From: Brevibacterium sp. S22 | GTDB taxonomy: Bacteria; Actinomycetota; Actinomycetes; Actinomycetales; Brevibacteriaceae | Length of the DNA: 64,000 bases | Direction of reading: 5' to 3' | NCBI RefSeq assembly: GCF_004745485.1 | Contig: NZ_RHFG01000021.1 | Span: 1-64,000, forward strand | Shown: piece after piece, positions 45,075 through 53,610 of the stretch | Position numbering within the stretch: position 1 is the stretch's first letter | Layout: each line of letters opens with the position of its first letter | Translations under genes and position numbers: made by a program | The notes under the pieces: generated by a model | Databases searched by the model: none | Told to the model about the DNA's origin: nothing | The model's input: the letters and a program-made list of their open reading frames with translations, nothing else

Positions 45075-46424
45075 ATGCAAAGCCAAGACATATGGTCGGT
45101 CCTGACGAAGGTCGGACTGGCAATCGTCATTCTCATCGTCACCTGGATTCTTGCCGCCATCGTCAAGTGGGCGATCGGCAAACTCGTCACCAAGGTGCCC
45201 GCACTTCAGAAAGACGGAAGCAACGGACAGCAGATCGGCAAATCGGTCGGACAGATATCCGGACTGGTCGTGTGGCTGCTCGGCCTCATCGCCGTCCTGC
45301 AGCTCTTCGAGCTCGATCAGGTCCTCACGCCGCTGCAGGGTCTGCTCGACGGAATATTCGGATTCCTGCCCAATATCATCGGCGCGGGATTCATCTTCTT
45401 CATCGGCTACGTCTTTGCGAAGATCGCCAAGCAGCTCGTCCAGACGGCGCTCAATGCCGTCGACCTGACGAAGCTGACATCGAAGTTCCGGTCGCTCGGC
45501 GACAAGGCCACCGGAGTGGTCGACGGTTCGGCCGATGCCGGAGCATCTCAGCACGATGCCACCCAGCAGATTCCGCAGGGCCACCCGCAGCAGCCCGGTT
45601 CCGCACCGAACCCGAACGCCGAGGCGAATGCGAAGATCTCGAACCTCGTCGGCAACCTCGTCTTCGGGGTCATCATCATCGTCGTCGCGATCTCTTCGCT
45701 GCAGGTCCTCGGCATCGAAGCGATCTCCGGTCCGGCCGAGCAGATGCTGCAGATCTTCCTCAATGCGGTTCCGCTCATCATCGCAGCCGGCATCCTGCTG
45801 GCCATCGGCTTCGTCATCGCGAAGTTCCTCGGCAATCTGCTCGAACAGATCCTCGAGGGCATCGGCACCGACAAGGCCATCAACGAGATCGGCATCGTCC
45901 CCGAGGGCACCAGCGCCTCGAACGTGATCACCCGCATCGTCCAGGTCGCCATCATGATCTTCTTCGCGATCATGGCCACCCGGATGCTCGGCTTCCCAGA
46001 GATCACGAACATCCTCAACGAGATCCTCGACCTCGGCGGCAGCGTCCTCTTCGGCGCTGCGATCATCGCAGCCGGCTTCCTCATCGCCGCGATCATCGGC
46101 AAGTTCATCACGAACAACCTCGCGTCGAAGGTTCTGCGCTACTCGGCCATCGCGCTGTTCATCGCGATGGGTCTGCGCTACATGGGACTGGCCGATTCGA
46201 TCATCAACCTCGCCTTCGGCGCGGTCGTCATCGGCGGTGCCGCGGCAGCCGCCCTGGCCTTCGGTCTCGGCGGTCGTGACGCGGCCGCGAAGATGCTGAA
46301 TAGGGTCGACCTCGACGAGGTGGCAGAGGACAAGGGCACCGGAGGTCCGGGGACGGGCACCACGGGTACCGGCGGTGCAGGTCCAAGTGGGGGAGCCGCC
46401 TCGGCGGGCGATCCTCAGAGCTGA
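45075..46424 (+). CDS. Conserved TM-helix repeat protein (CmpX/MscS-related)
   Basis: 449-residue membrane protein with pairs of hydrophobic helices repeated three times (about residues 10-32 and 62-90; 88-120; 180-260; 295-390), separated by LPNIIGAGFIFFIGYVFAKI-like segments. This is the TM_helix repeat (PF05552) found in CmpX and in the membrane part of MscS-like proteins. The second half repeats the same plan (NAVPLIIAAGILLAIGFVIA, NEILDLGGSVLFGAAIIAAG). The C-terminal 45 residues are Gly/Thr-rich and end with a repeat-motif-encoded GGAASAGDP. There is no MscS beta-domain, so channel activity is only inferred. AAGGAG precedes the ATG. Likely osmotic or envelope stress role. Confidence 0.8.
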   Translation: MQSQDIWSVLTKVGLAIVILIVTWILAAIVKWAIGKLVTKVPALQKDGSNGQQIGKSVGQISGLVVWLLGLIAVLQLFELDQVLTPLQGLLDGIFGFLPNIIGAGFIFFIGYVFAKIAKQLVQTALNAVDLTKLTSKFRSLGDKATGVVDGSADAGASQHDATQQIPQGHPQQPGSAPNPNAEANAKISNLVGNLVFGVIIIVVAISSLQVLGIEAISGPAEQMLQIFLNAVPLIIAAGILLAIGFVIAKFLGNLLEQILEGIGTDKAINEIGIVPEGTSASNVITRIVQVAIMIFFAIMATRMLGFPEITNILNEILDLGGSVLFGAAIIAAGFLIAAIIGKFITNNLASKVLRYSAIALFIAMGLRYMGLADSIINLAFGAVVIGGAAAAALAFGLGGRDAAAKMLNRVDLDEVAEDKGTGGPGTGTTGTGGAGPSGGAASAGDPQS

Positions 46425-46468
46425 TGCACTGAAACCACTCGGCGACCGGCCCATGAGGCCGGACGCAG

Positions 46469-46513
46469 AAGGGGCGGGGGAGTCGAGAGCGAATCTCGAT
46501 TCCCCCGCCCCTT
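46469..46513. terminator. Bidirectional terminator between convergent genes
   Basis: A 20-bp stem with one G-T pair (arms 46469-46488, starting AAGGGGCGGGGGA, and 46494-46513) and loop GCGAA; TTTT follows on the plus strand and the mirror-image runs AA on the other side. It ends the TM-helix gene (plus) and the LysE gene (minus). Confidence 0.9.
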
Positions 46514-46530
46514 TTCGCGTCTTCGCCGGC

Positions 46531-47223
46531 TCAGATCGGGATCGCGATGACGGCGATGCCGATGATGAGCAGGATGACGGTGGAGGCGGCTTCGATGAAG
46601 AAGTCGGCGCTGCGGTGGGCCATCGCGGAGGCGGCGAGGCTGGCCATGCACGCGAGGACGAGCTGGTAGGACAGGAGCACGCCGAGAATCAGGGCGATGA
46701 GCACGGCGTAGTCGATGCCGGTCGGGGAGGCGGGCACGAGGGTCGGCAGGATCGCGAGGAAGAAGAGTCCGACCTTCGGATTGCTCAGCGACGAGATGAT
46801 GCCGCGGCGATAGGACACGAGCGAGCGCAGGTGGCCCCACGAGCCCGACTCCATGACGGTCGCGATCTCGGTGACGGGGCCGTCGGGATCGGGGTCACCG
46901 GAGGCCGACGCCGAGGCGGTCTTCAGCTCACGGCGCAGGCGCAGGGCCTGCCGGCCGGCGAGGACGCCGAGGAGGCAGAGATAGAGACCGCCGCCGATCT
47001 TGAGCGCCTGCACTGCCGCGGGGTAGACGGTCAGGAGCGCGGAGACGCCGGTGAGCGCGAGCACCATCCAGATCACGGTGCCGGTGGCTGTGCCGAGCGC
47101 ATAGACGAGTCCGGCCTTCCGGCGCAGCGAGGACAGACGGATCGTGAGGATCGTCTCGGGGCCGGGGGTGACGGCTAAGGCGGCAGCGGCTCCGGTGATG
47201 GTGATGATCTCGGGACCGGTCAC
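46531..47223 (-). CDS. LysE family translocator
   Basis: 230-residue amino-acid (or related metabolite) exporter. Start GTG 47223 with AAGGAG four to five bases upstream; the ATG at 47316 would add a Pro-rich leader. Six hydrophobic helices in the LysE/RhtB arrangement, with the N-terminal signature ALAVTPGPETILTI (residues about 14-27), the second-helix GLVYALGTATGTVIW, and the after-loop motif SNPKVGLFFLAILPTLV. The cytoplasmic loop (about 98-140) is longer than usual and acidic. It is divergent from a LysR gene, the usual regulator of LysE exporters. Confidence 0.9.
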   Translation of the reverse strand: MTGPEIITITGAAAALAVTPGPETILTIRLSSLRRKAGLVYALGTATGTVIWMVLALTGVSALLTVYPAAVQALKIGGGLYLCLLGVLAGRQALRLRRELKTASASASGDPDPDGPVTEIATVMESGSWGHLRSLVSYRRGIISSLSNPKVGLFFLAILPTLVPASPTGIDYAVLIALILGVLLSYQLVLACMASLAASAMAHRSADFFIEAASTVILLIIGIAVIAIPI

Positions 47224-47341
47224 GGGTCTCCTTCGGGCGGGTGGGGCTGGTGTGGGTGGGAGTTGGTTCGAGTGAGGCTGGGTGGAAGGTCCCCACGGAA
47301 ACGACATGTATCTCATGGGGGCGCATCACCATTCTGAGGGC

Positions 47342-47380
47342 CACGATCGATCGTGAAAAGCAATTGATCATGAATGATCA
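47342..47380. promoter_or_regulatory. Two palindromes in the LysE/LysR divergent region
   Basis: CACGATCGATCGTG (47342-47355) is a perfect 14-bp palindrome. TGATCAT-GA-ATGATCA (47365-47380) is a perfect 7-bp-arm palindrome 10 bp on. Both lie between the two divergent start codons (47223 and 47419), where a LysR-type protein would bind to control both genes. Neither shows the exact T-N11-A spacing as one unit. Confidence 0.55.
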
Positions 47381-47418
47381 TCAGGTCATGCCGAATGATT
47401 GGCGGTTAGACTGTCAGC

Positions 47419-48366
47419 ATGTGGGATCTCAATCGACTGCGGGTCTGGCGAGCCGTCGTCGCCACAGGGTCCGTGGTGGCCGCGGCGAAGAGCCTCAACT
47501 ACACGCCCGCGACGGTCAGTCAGCACATCACCACGCTGCAGAGATCCGTCGGCGCACCTCTGTACCGGCGGTCTGGCCGCGGCATCGAGATCACCGAGCT
47601 CGGCAAACGTCTGGCCGAGGACTCCGGCGAGGTCTTCGCCTCGGTGGCCAAGCTCGACGACCTCGTCGAGAGCTTCCGCAACGTCAGCCGACCCCGCATG
47701 CGCATCGCCGCATTCACCTCCTTCAATGCGCGCCTGCTGCCGGGCATCATCGAGGCCGTCGCCGCAGAGCACCCCGATCTGCGCTTCGACATCCAGCTCA
47801 ACGAGCCGGCGAAGAGCGGACGCAGCCACTGCCTCATCGAGGTCCGCGCCGAAGTGCCGCAGGAGGGGGAGGTCCATCTGCCCGGGATGGCTCGCATCCC
47901 GCTCTTCGATGACGACTATCGGGTCGTGGTGTCCGAGCGCCACTCACTCGCGGGCCGCGAGTCCGTGCCGTTCATCGACCTCGCCGACCAGCGCTGGGTC
48001 GACCACGACCTGTGGAGGGGGCCGACGAGCACGGTCGTCGACCTCGCCTGCGCGGCCGCGGGTTTCGAACCGCGGAACTTCGCAGCCTCCGAGGACGATT
48101 TCGCGGCGTTGGCGCTCGTCGCCTCGAATCTCGCGATCACCGTGCTGCCGCGCCTGTCGACACTGCAGCTGCCGCCGGGCCTCGTCGCCGTCGACCTCAC
48201 CGATCCGGTGCCGGTTCGCCGGGTCGTCATGCACGTGCGGGAGAAGGACGCCCACCTGCCTCACGTCCGCGCCTTCGCCGCTGCCACAGAATCCGCCGTC
48301 CAAGCCCACCTCCCCACCCAATTTGCTACCCGACGGCGGCTCAGCAACCTGGCGCCAGGTTGTTAA
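47419..48366 (+). CDS. LysR family transcriptional regulator
   Basis: 315 residues. N-terminal winged helix (MWDLNRLRVWRAVVATGSVV then AAAKSLNYTPATVSQHITTL, residues 1-60) with the start MWDLNRL typical of the LysG/ArgP-like group's close relatives, and the C-terminal effector domain from about 92 (RMRIAAFTSFNARLLPGII). It is divergent from the LysE exporter and so likely activates it in response to the exported compound. Effector unknown. The last 25 residues after ESAVQAHL are non-conserved. Confidence 0.92.
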   Translation: MWDLNRLRVWRAVVATGSVVAAAKSLNYTPATVSQHITTLQRSVGAPLYRRSGRGIEITELGKRLAEDSGEVFASVAKLDDLVESFRNVSRPRMRIAAFTSFNARLLPGIIEAVAAEHPDLRFDIQLNEPAKSGRSHCLIEVRAEVPQEGEVHLPGMARIPLFDDDYRVVVSERHSLAGRESVPFIDLADQRWVDHDLWRGPTSTVVDLACAAAGFEPRNFAASEDDFAALALVASNLAITVLPRLSTLQLPPGLVAVDLTDPVPVRRVVMHVREKDAHLPHVRAFAAATESAVQAHLPTQFATRRRLSNLAPGC

Positions 48367-48457
48367 GCCCCCGTCAGGTAGTCCTGGGAGGGGAGATTCT
48401 GTGTTCCTCATAGTGAGCTGAGACCTCGCGCCGAAGGTGGTGGGATAGGCTGTTGGG

Positions 48458-49591
48458 GTGAGTTCTGAAATCGAAATCGGCAGAGGCAAGCGCGGTCGTC
48501 GCGCCTATTCGCTCGACGACATCGCCATCGTCCCCGCTCGGCGCACCCGCGACCCCGAAGACGTGTCCCTGAGCTGGCAGATCGACGCCTACCAGTTCGA
48601 GCTGCCCTTCATCGGCGCTCCCATGGACTCGGCCATGTCCCCGGAGACGGTCATCGCCCTCGGCAAGTTCGGCGGCCTCGGCGTCCTCGACCTCGAGGGG
48701 CTGTGGACCCGGTATGAGGACCCCACCCCGCAGCTGGCCGAAATCGCGCAGCTGCCGGCCGAGATGGCGACCGCCCGGATGCAGGAGCTCTACTCCGCAC
48801 CCATCCAAGCCGAACTCATCACCGCTCGCCTCGAACAGATCCGTGAAGCTGGAGTCACCGTCGCAGGTGCTCTGACCCCGCAGCGGACCCAGGAGTTCTA
48901 CAAGACCGTCGTCGACGCCGGAGTCGACATCTTCGTCATCCGCGGCACCACGGTCTCGGCCGAGCACGTTTCGACCCACACCGAACCTCTCAACCTCAAG
49001 CAGTTCATCTATGAACTCGATGTGCCCGTCATCGTCGGCGGAGCCGCCACCTACACCGCAGCCCTGCACCTCATGCGCACCGGTGCCGCCGGAGTCCTCG
49101 TCGGCTTCGGCGGGGGAGCGGCGGCTACAACCCGCAAGACCCTGGGTATCCACGCCCCGATGGCCACGGCCGTCGCCGACATCCACGCCGCACGGCGGGA
49201 CTACATGGACGAATCCGGAGGCCGCTACGTCCATGTCATCGCCGACGGCGGACTCGGCACCAGCGGCGAGATCGTCAAGGCCTTCGGAGTCGGCGCCGAC
49301 GCGGTGATGCTCGGCACCGCCCTGGCCCGGTCGACCGAAGCTCCCGGCCGCGGAATGCACTGGGGAGCCGAAGCCCACCACCCGGATCTGCCGCGCGGCC
49401 ACCGGGTGGAACTGGGCACCGTCGGCAGCCTCGAACAGGTGCTCTTCGGCCCCGGTCGCACCGCGATCGGCGAACTCAACCTCGCCGGCGCTCTGCGCCG
49501 CGCCCTGGCCACCACCGGCTATCTCGACCTCAAGGAATTCCAACGCGTCGACGTCACCGTCTCGCCCTACCAGACTGGTTCGGTGGTCTGA
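48458..49591 (+). CDS. GuaB3 family IMP dehydrogenase-related protein
   Basis: 377-residue TIM-barrel homologue of IMP dehydrogenase without CBS domains. It starts EIGRGKRGRRAYSLDDIAIV and retains FIGAPMDSAMSP and VIADGGLGTSGEIVKAFGVG. The loop that should hold the catalytic cysteine (GPGSICTTR in guaB) reads GFGGGAAATTRKTLG, so no IMPDH chemistry is expected. Actinobacteria generally keep this second paralogue; its role is unresolved. GTG start at 48458. It lies upstream of the SURF1 gene, with guaA two genes on, which keeps it near purine genes. Confidence 0.93.
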   Translation: MSSEIEIGRGKRGRRAYSLDDIAIVPARRTRDPEDVSLSWQIDAYQFELPFIGAPMDSAMSPETVIALGKFGGLGVLDLEGLWTRYEDPTPQLAEIAQLPAEMATARMQELYSAPIQAELITARLEQIREAGVTVAGALTPQRTQEFYKTVVDAGVDIFVIRGTTVSAEHVSTHTEPLNLKQFIYELDVPVIVGGAATYTAALHLMRTGAAGVLVGFGGGAAATTRKTLGIHAPMATAVADIHAARRDYMDESGGRYVHVIADGGLGTSGEIVKAFGVGADAVMLGTALARSTEAPGRGMHWGAEAHHPDLPRGHRVELGTVGSLEQVLFGPGRTAIGELNLAGALRRALATTGYLDLKEFQRVDVTVSPYQTGSVV

Positions 49592-49640
49592 ACTGTTCCG
49601 CCTGGCTCTGACCCCCAAATGGCTGGGGTCCCTGCTCCTC

Positions 49641-50618
49641 GTGCTGGTGCTCGTCACCTGCTTCGTCGGCCTCTCCGCATGGCAGGTCGATCGAGCCCAG
49701 CACAAGAACGACGTCGCCGAATCCTCCGGAGTCGATGAACTCAAGGACTTCAACGACGTCATGGATGCCCAGGCTCCGATGCCGGGCATCCTCGCCGACC
49801 AGCGGGTCAGTCTGTCAGGACATTGGATCCCCGACGCTCAGATCGTCATCCCCGGCCGCGTCCAGGACGGTGACGACGGTTATTGGGTGGTCACGATGTT
49901 CGCCCCGGACGGGGGCCACCTCGGTGAAGGCGTCGAGGCCGCGAACGCGGACGAGAAGACGATCGCGATCCCCGTCGTCCGCGGATTCACCACCGACGAG
50001 GATACGGCGATGACCTCCGAGGCCCAGGGCGGTCAGGTCGAGCTGACCGCGCGGATCGGGCCCATCGAGGGCCCCGTCGAGGGCAATGATCTGCCCGACG
50101 GGCAGGTGCACACGGTCTCGACCTCGCAGATCATCAACCTGTTCCCCGACCTGCTCACCTACTCCGGATTCCTCATTCCCGAAACCGCAGACGGGGCGGC
50201 CGCCTCAGTGGGCACCGACGGGCTCGAGCAGGTTCCGACCACGACGACCCGCGACGAGGGCGGATTCGATCTGCAGTCGGCGGTCTACGCCCTCGAATGG
50301 ATCATCTTCGCCGCCATGGCCCTCTATATGTGGTTCCAGCTGCTGCGCGATGACTACTTCCGGCGCCGCCTCGGCGCGGATTCCCAGGATTCGGAGAAGA
50401 GCGTCGAGTATGTTGTCGTCAAGCCCGCGGGCGATGCGACCATCGACCCCGAGGTGATGTCCGGGCTGACCGGACTGCCGGCCCATCGCCATGGCGGGAA
50501 GAAGCCCGGGAAGAGACCCGAAAAGCAGACCGGGACGACTGTCGGAGCATCCGCGACAAGCGATCCCGCCGACACCGACCCAACCGACACCGACACATCC
50601 ACGACCGGAGGAAACTGA
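49641..50618 (+). CDS. SURF1 family cytochrome oxidase biogenesis protein
   Basis: Assembly factor of the aa3-type oxidase. An N-terminal helix ends in GLSAWQVDRAQHK; the extracytoplasmic domain contains VSLSGHWIPDAQIVIPGR and GYWVVTMFAP; a second helix lies near residues 215-232 (ALEWIIFAAMALYMWFQLL), and a disordered Lys/Thr/Asp tail follows. The first canonical start in frame is GTG 49641 (325 residues). The frame upstream to about 49593 reads LFRLALTPKWLGSLLLVLVL, which matches the usual SURF1 N-terminus (R-x-x-L-T-P-x-W). The true protein therefore probably begins earlier, at a CTG at 49593 just past the GuaB3 stop, or by another mechanism. Confidence 0.88.
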   Translation: MLVLVTCFVGLSAWQVDRAQHKNDVAESSGVDELKDFNDVMDAQAPMPGILADQRVSLSGHWIPDAQIVIPGRVQDGDDGYWVVTMFAPDGGHLGEGVEAANADEKTIAIPVVRGFTTDEDTAMTSEAQGGQVELTARIGPIEGPVEGNDLPDGQVHTVSTSQIINLFPDLLTYSGFLIPETADGAAASVGTDGLEQVPTTTTRDEGGFDLQSAVYALEWIIFAAMALYMWFQLLRDDYFRRRLGADSQDSEKSVEYVVVKPAGDATIDPEVMSGLTGLPAHRHGGKKPGKRPEKQTGTTVGASATSDPADTDPTDTDTSTTGGN

Positions 50619-50620
50619 GC

Positions 50621-51058
50621 GTGAGCGAAGAACACGAGTCCTTGGACTCCCGCCCCGACTTCGATGAGAACGATGTGTGGAGCGTCAAACGCTTCACCTC
50701 GGCGCGCAATGCGCTGAAGTTCTACCGCGTGATGGCGTTCATCACCGGTACGATGCTGCTCATCCTCACGGTCGAGATGATCTACAAGTACCTCATCGCC
50801 GCCGACTCCGAGACGGCTCTGACCTTCGGCGACTTCAACCTCGCCGCGGCCATCGCGATCTGCCACGGCTGGTGCTACGTCGTCTATCTCATCGGCTGCT
50901 TCTGGCTCAATCAGCAGATGCGCTGGAGCCTCGGCCGCTACCTCATCCTCGCCCTGGCCGGCGTCGTGCCCGTGATGTCGTTCATCCTCGAACGCCGCAT
51001 CCACCGTCAGGTCGACGCCGAACTCGAAGCCGCCGTCGTCGTCGCCCCCAAATCCTGA
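50621..51058 (+). CDS. DUF3817 domain membrane protein
   Basis: 145-residue membrane protein with three hydrophobic segments (about residues 35-60, 76-98, 105-123). The DUF3817 pattern is present: LKFYRVMAFITGTMLLIL at the first helix, AICHGWCYVVYLIGCF in the second, and RIHRQVDAE near the C-terminus. GTG 50621 has GGAGG 10 bases upstream, two bases after the SURF1 stop, so the two genes are coupled. Members usually sit next to guaA in actinobacteria, as here. Function unknown. Confidence 0.88.
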   Translation: MSEEHESLDSRPDFDENDVWSVKRFTSARNALKFYRVMAFITGTMLLILTVEMIYKYLIAADSETALTFGDFNLAAAIAICHGWCYVVYLIGCFWLNQQMRWSLGRYLILALAGVVPVMSFILERRIHRQVDAELEAAVVVAPKS

Positions 51059-51199
51059 GACCGGATCCGCTCTTGCCGAGGCGGTCGCACTGTCCGCACC
51101 CACCCTCGCCGAGGCGACCCGCCCTCGCCGTCCACGTGCCCTGACCGCGGGGTGAGCCCCGAATTCGGGCGTCTGGTCGCCGACGCTTAGAATTGGATC

Positions 51200-52783
51200 A
51201 TGACGCAATCCCAGAGCACGCAGGTGCCCCCTGTCCTCGTCGTCGATTTCGGCGCCCAGTACGCCCAGCTCATCGCGCGCCGCATCCGCGAAGCCGGTCT
51301 GTACTCGGAGATCATCGCCCACGATGCCCCCGCTGCCGAGTTCGCGGCGAAGAATCCCGTGGCCATCGTGCTCTCCGGCGGACCGTCGAGCGTCAACGAC
51401 GCAGCAGCCCCGAACTTCGATTCCGGCGTGTTCGATCTCGGCATCCCGACGATGGGCATCTGCTACGGCTTCCAGCTCATGTCGACGGCCCTCGGCGGCC
51501 GCGTGGCCAAGACCGATAAGCGCGAATACGGATCGACCCCGGTCTCCGTGTCCCGGACAGGCGCTCTGCTGGCCGAGACCCCTGAGAACTATAAGGTGTG
51601 GATGTCCCACGGTGACTCCGTCGCCGAGGCGCCCGCCGGCTTCGACGTCCTCGCCTCCACCCCGGACACACCCGTCGCCGCCTTCGAATGCGCGGCGAAG
51701 AGGTTCGCCGGAGTGCAGTGGCACCCCGAGGTCCTCCACTCGGAGAACGGGCAGAAGATCCTCGAGAACTTCCTCTACAACGTCGCCGGCCTCGAAGCCG
51801 ACTGGACGAACGAATCCGTCATCGACGAGCAGGTCGAACTCATCCGCGCACGCGTCGGATCGAAGAAGGTCATCTGCGCCCTCTCCGGCGGAGTCGACTC
51901 CTCCGTGGCTGCGGCACTCGTGCACAAGGCCATCGGCGACCAGCTCACCTGCGTCTTCGTCGACCACGGACTCCTGCGTCAGGACGAGCGCGTCCAGGTC
52001 GAGAAGGACTACGTGGACTCGATCGGCGTGCGTCTGGTCACCGTCGACGCCCGGGAGCAGTTCCTGTCCCAGCTCGCCGGAGTCACCGACCCGGAGGATA
52101 AGCGCAAGATCATCGGCCGCGAGTTCATCCGCACCTTCGAGACCGCCGCCGCCGACCTCGTCCTCGAAGCTCAGGAGGGTGAGGGCGAAGACATCGCCTT
52201 CCTCGTCCAGGGCACCCTCTATCCCGATGTCGTCGAATCCGGCGGCGGATCCGGCACCGCGAACATCAAGAGCCACCACAACGTCGGCGGTCTGCCCGAG
52301 GACATCCAGTTCGAACTCATCGAACCCCTGCGTGCCCTGTTCAAGGACGAGGTCCGCGCGATAGGCCGTGAGCTCGGGGTGCCCGAGGTCATCGTCTCCC
52401 GTCAGCCGTTCCCCGGCCCGGGACTGGGCATCCGCATCATCGGTGAGGTCACCGAGGAGCGCTTGAACATCCTGCGCAAGGCCGACGCGATCGCCCGCGA
52501 AGAGCTGACGAAGGCCGGCCTCGACGGAGAGATCTGGCAGTGCCCGGTCGTCCTCCTCGCCGATGTCCGCTCCGTCGGCGTCCAGGGAGACGGTCGCACC
52601 TACGGCCACCCCGTCGTGCTGCGCCCGGTCTCGAGCGAGGACGCGATGACCGCGGACTGGACGCGCGTGCCCTACGATGTGCTCTCCGTGATCTCCAACC
52701 GCATCACCAACGAGGTCGACGACATCAACCGCGTCGTCCTCGACGTCACCTCGAAGCCCCCGGGCACCATCGAATGGGAGTGA
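51200..52783 (+). CDS. guaA: GMP synthase (glutamine-hydrolysing)
   Basis: Final step of GMP synthesis from XMP. 527 residues. The class I glutamine amidotransferase half has [19 protein letters not shown], the nucleophile loop [10 protein letters not shown] and [10 protein letters not shown]. The ATP-pyrophosphatase half has [18 protein letters not shown] (P-loop), FVDHGLLR, and the dimerisation domain ends [17 protein letters not shown]. The preceding 141-bp gap contains two copies of the GCCGAGGCG motif (about 51076 and 51104). Together with guaB and the GuaB3-like gene it covers guanine nucleotide synthesis in this window. Confidence 0.98.
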   Translation: MTQSQSTQVPPVLVVDFGAQYAQLIARRIREAGLYSEIIAHDAPAAEFAAKNPVAIVLSGGPSSVNDAAAPNFDSGVFDLGIPTMGICYGFQLMSTALGGRVAKTDKREYGSTPVSVSRTGALLAETPENYKVWMSHGDSVAEAPAGFDVLASTPDTPVAAFECAAKRFAGVQWHPEVLHSENGQKILENFLYNVAGLEADWTNESVIDEQVELIRARVGSKKVICALSGGVDSSVAAALVHKAIGDQLTCVFVDHGLLRQDERVQVEKDYVDSIGVRLVTVDAREQFLSQLAGVTDPEDKRKIIGREFIRTFETAAADLVLEAQEGEGEDIAFLVQGTLYPDVVESGGGSGTANIKSHHNVGGLPEDIQFELIEPLRALFKDEVRAIGRELGVPEVIVSRQPFPGPGLGIRIIGEVTEERLNILRKADAIAREELTKAGLDGEIWQCPVVLLADVRSVGVQGDGRTYGHPVVLRPVSSEDAMTADWTRVPYDVLSVISNRITNEVDDINRVVLDVTSKPPGTIEWE

Positions 52784-52861
52784 TCCTCCGCGACCGTTGA
52801 CGGGTCAACGTGCGGACCCCCTCACCGAGGCGGCCTCGACCGCGCCCCCGAATACTGGCCC

Positions 52862-52874
52862 TGAACACTGTTCA
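52862..52874 (+). promoter_or_regulatory. BioQ-like operator upstream of bioY
   Basis: TGAACACTGTTCA is a perfect 13-bp palindrome of the TGAAC-N3-GTTCA type, close to the TGAAC-N3-GTTAC site reported for the TetR-type biotin repressor BioQ of actinobacteria. A TTCAGTTACAGTG follows directly. It lies 80 bp before the bioY ATG. The BioQ gene itself is not in the window. Confidence 0.65.
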
Positions 52875-52953
52875 GTTACAGTGATAGGGTGCTCGAGGCC
52901 GCCTCGGGCGTCCCTGATCACGGTCCGGACGGATCACGACTAACGGAGTACTC

Positions 52954-53610
52954 ATGACACAGGCCCACAGCGCAACCTCGGCGGGGATCATCCGTTCCCG
53001 ATCGGCCGGCAGCGATATCGCTCTCGTCGCGGTCTTCGCAGCGATGCTCGCAGCCTTCGCGATGATGCCCCCGGTCCCGGTGGGCCCTCTCGGCGTGCCG
53101 ATCACCCTGCAGACCTTCGCAATCGCTCTGTGCGGAATGGTGCTCGGACCGTGGCGCGGATTCGCAGCCACCCTGCTCTACGTCGTCCTCGGTCTCGTCG
53201 GGCTCCCGATCTTCTCGGGAATGCGCGGCGGAATCGGCGTCCTCGCCGGTCCGAGCGCCGGCTACATCCTCTCCTTCGCCCTCTACGCTCTTCTCGCCGG
53301 CCTCATCGCCCGCTGGGCCGTGCGTCGCTTCAGCGGAATGAAGCTCGGTGTGGTGCTGTTCCTCGGCGGTTTCGGCGGCAGCCTCCTGCTCAACCACCCG
53401 CTGGGCATCCTCGGCATGTCGCTCAACGGCGACCTGCCCCTCGGTGTGGCCGCCGTCGCAGACCTCGCGTACTGGCCCGGCGATGTTGTCAAGAACATCC
53501 TGGCCGCCTCGGTGGCGGTGCTCATCCACCGCGCGTTCCCCGATGTGCTGCGGCGTCGCGGCATCAGCGTCGAATCGGTGTCGGCCGGGCAGGCACAGGC
53601 CGCGAAGTGA
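52954..53610 (+). CDS. bioY: Biotin transporter S component BioY
   Basis: High-affinity biotin-binding membrane subunit of an ECF transporter. 218 residues, six hydrophobic helices after a 20-residue polar leader. BioY signatures: PVPVGPLGVPITLQTFAIAL, MVLGPWRGFAATLLYVVLGL, FSGMRGGIGVLAGPSAGYIL, and the C-terminal DLAYWPGDVVKNILAASVAV. First of three coupled genes bioY-bioM-bioN. Start ATG 52954 is preceded by CGGAG. Confidence 0.96.
   Translation: MTQAHSATSAGIIRSRSAGSDIALVAVFAAMLAAFAMMPPVPVGPLGVPITLQTFAIALCGMVLGPWRGFAATLLYVVLGLVGLPIFSGMRGGIGVLAGPSAGYILSFALYALLAGLIARWAVRRFSGMKLGVVLFLGGFGGSLLLNHPLGILGMSLNGDLPLGVAAVADLAYWPGDVVKNILAASVAVLIHRAFPDVLRRRGISVESVSAGQAQAAK

Noticed and set aside
50354..52609. 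751-codon open frame antisense to guaA and the DUF3817/SURF1 genes
   Set aside because: Spans three well-supported sense genes; composition typical of antisense shadow frames.
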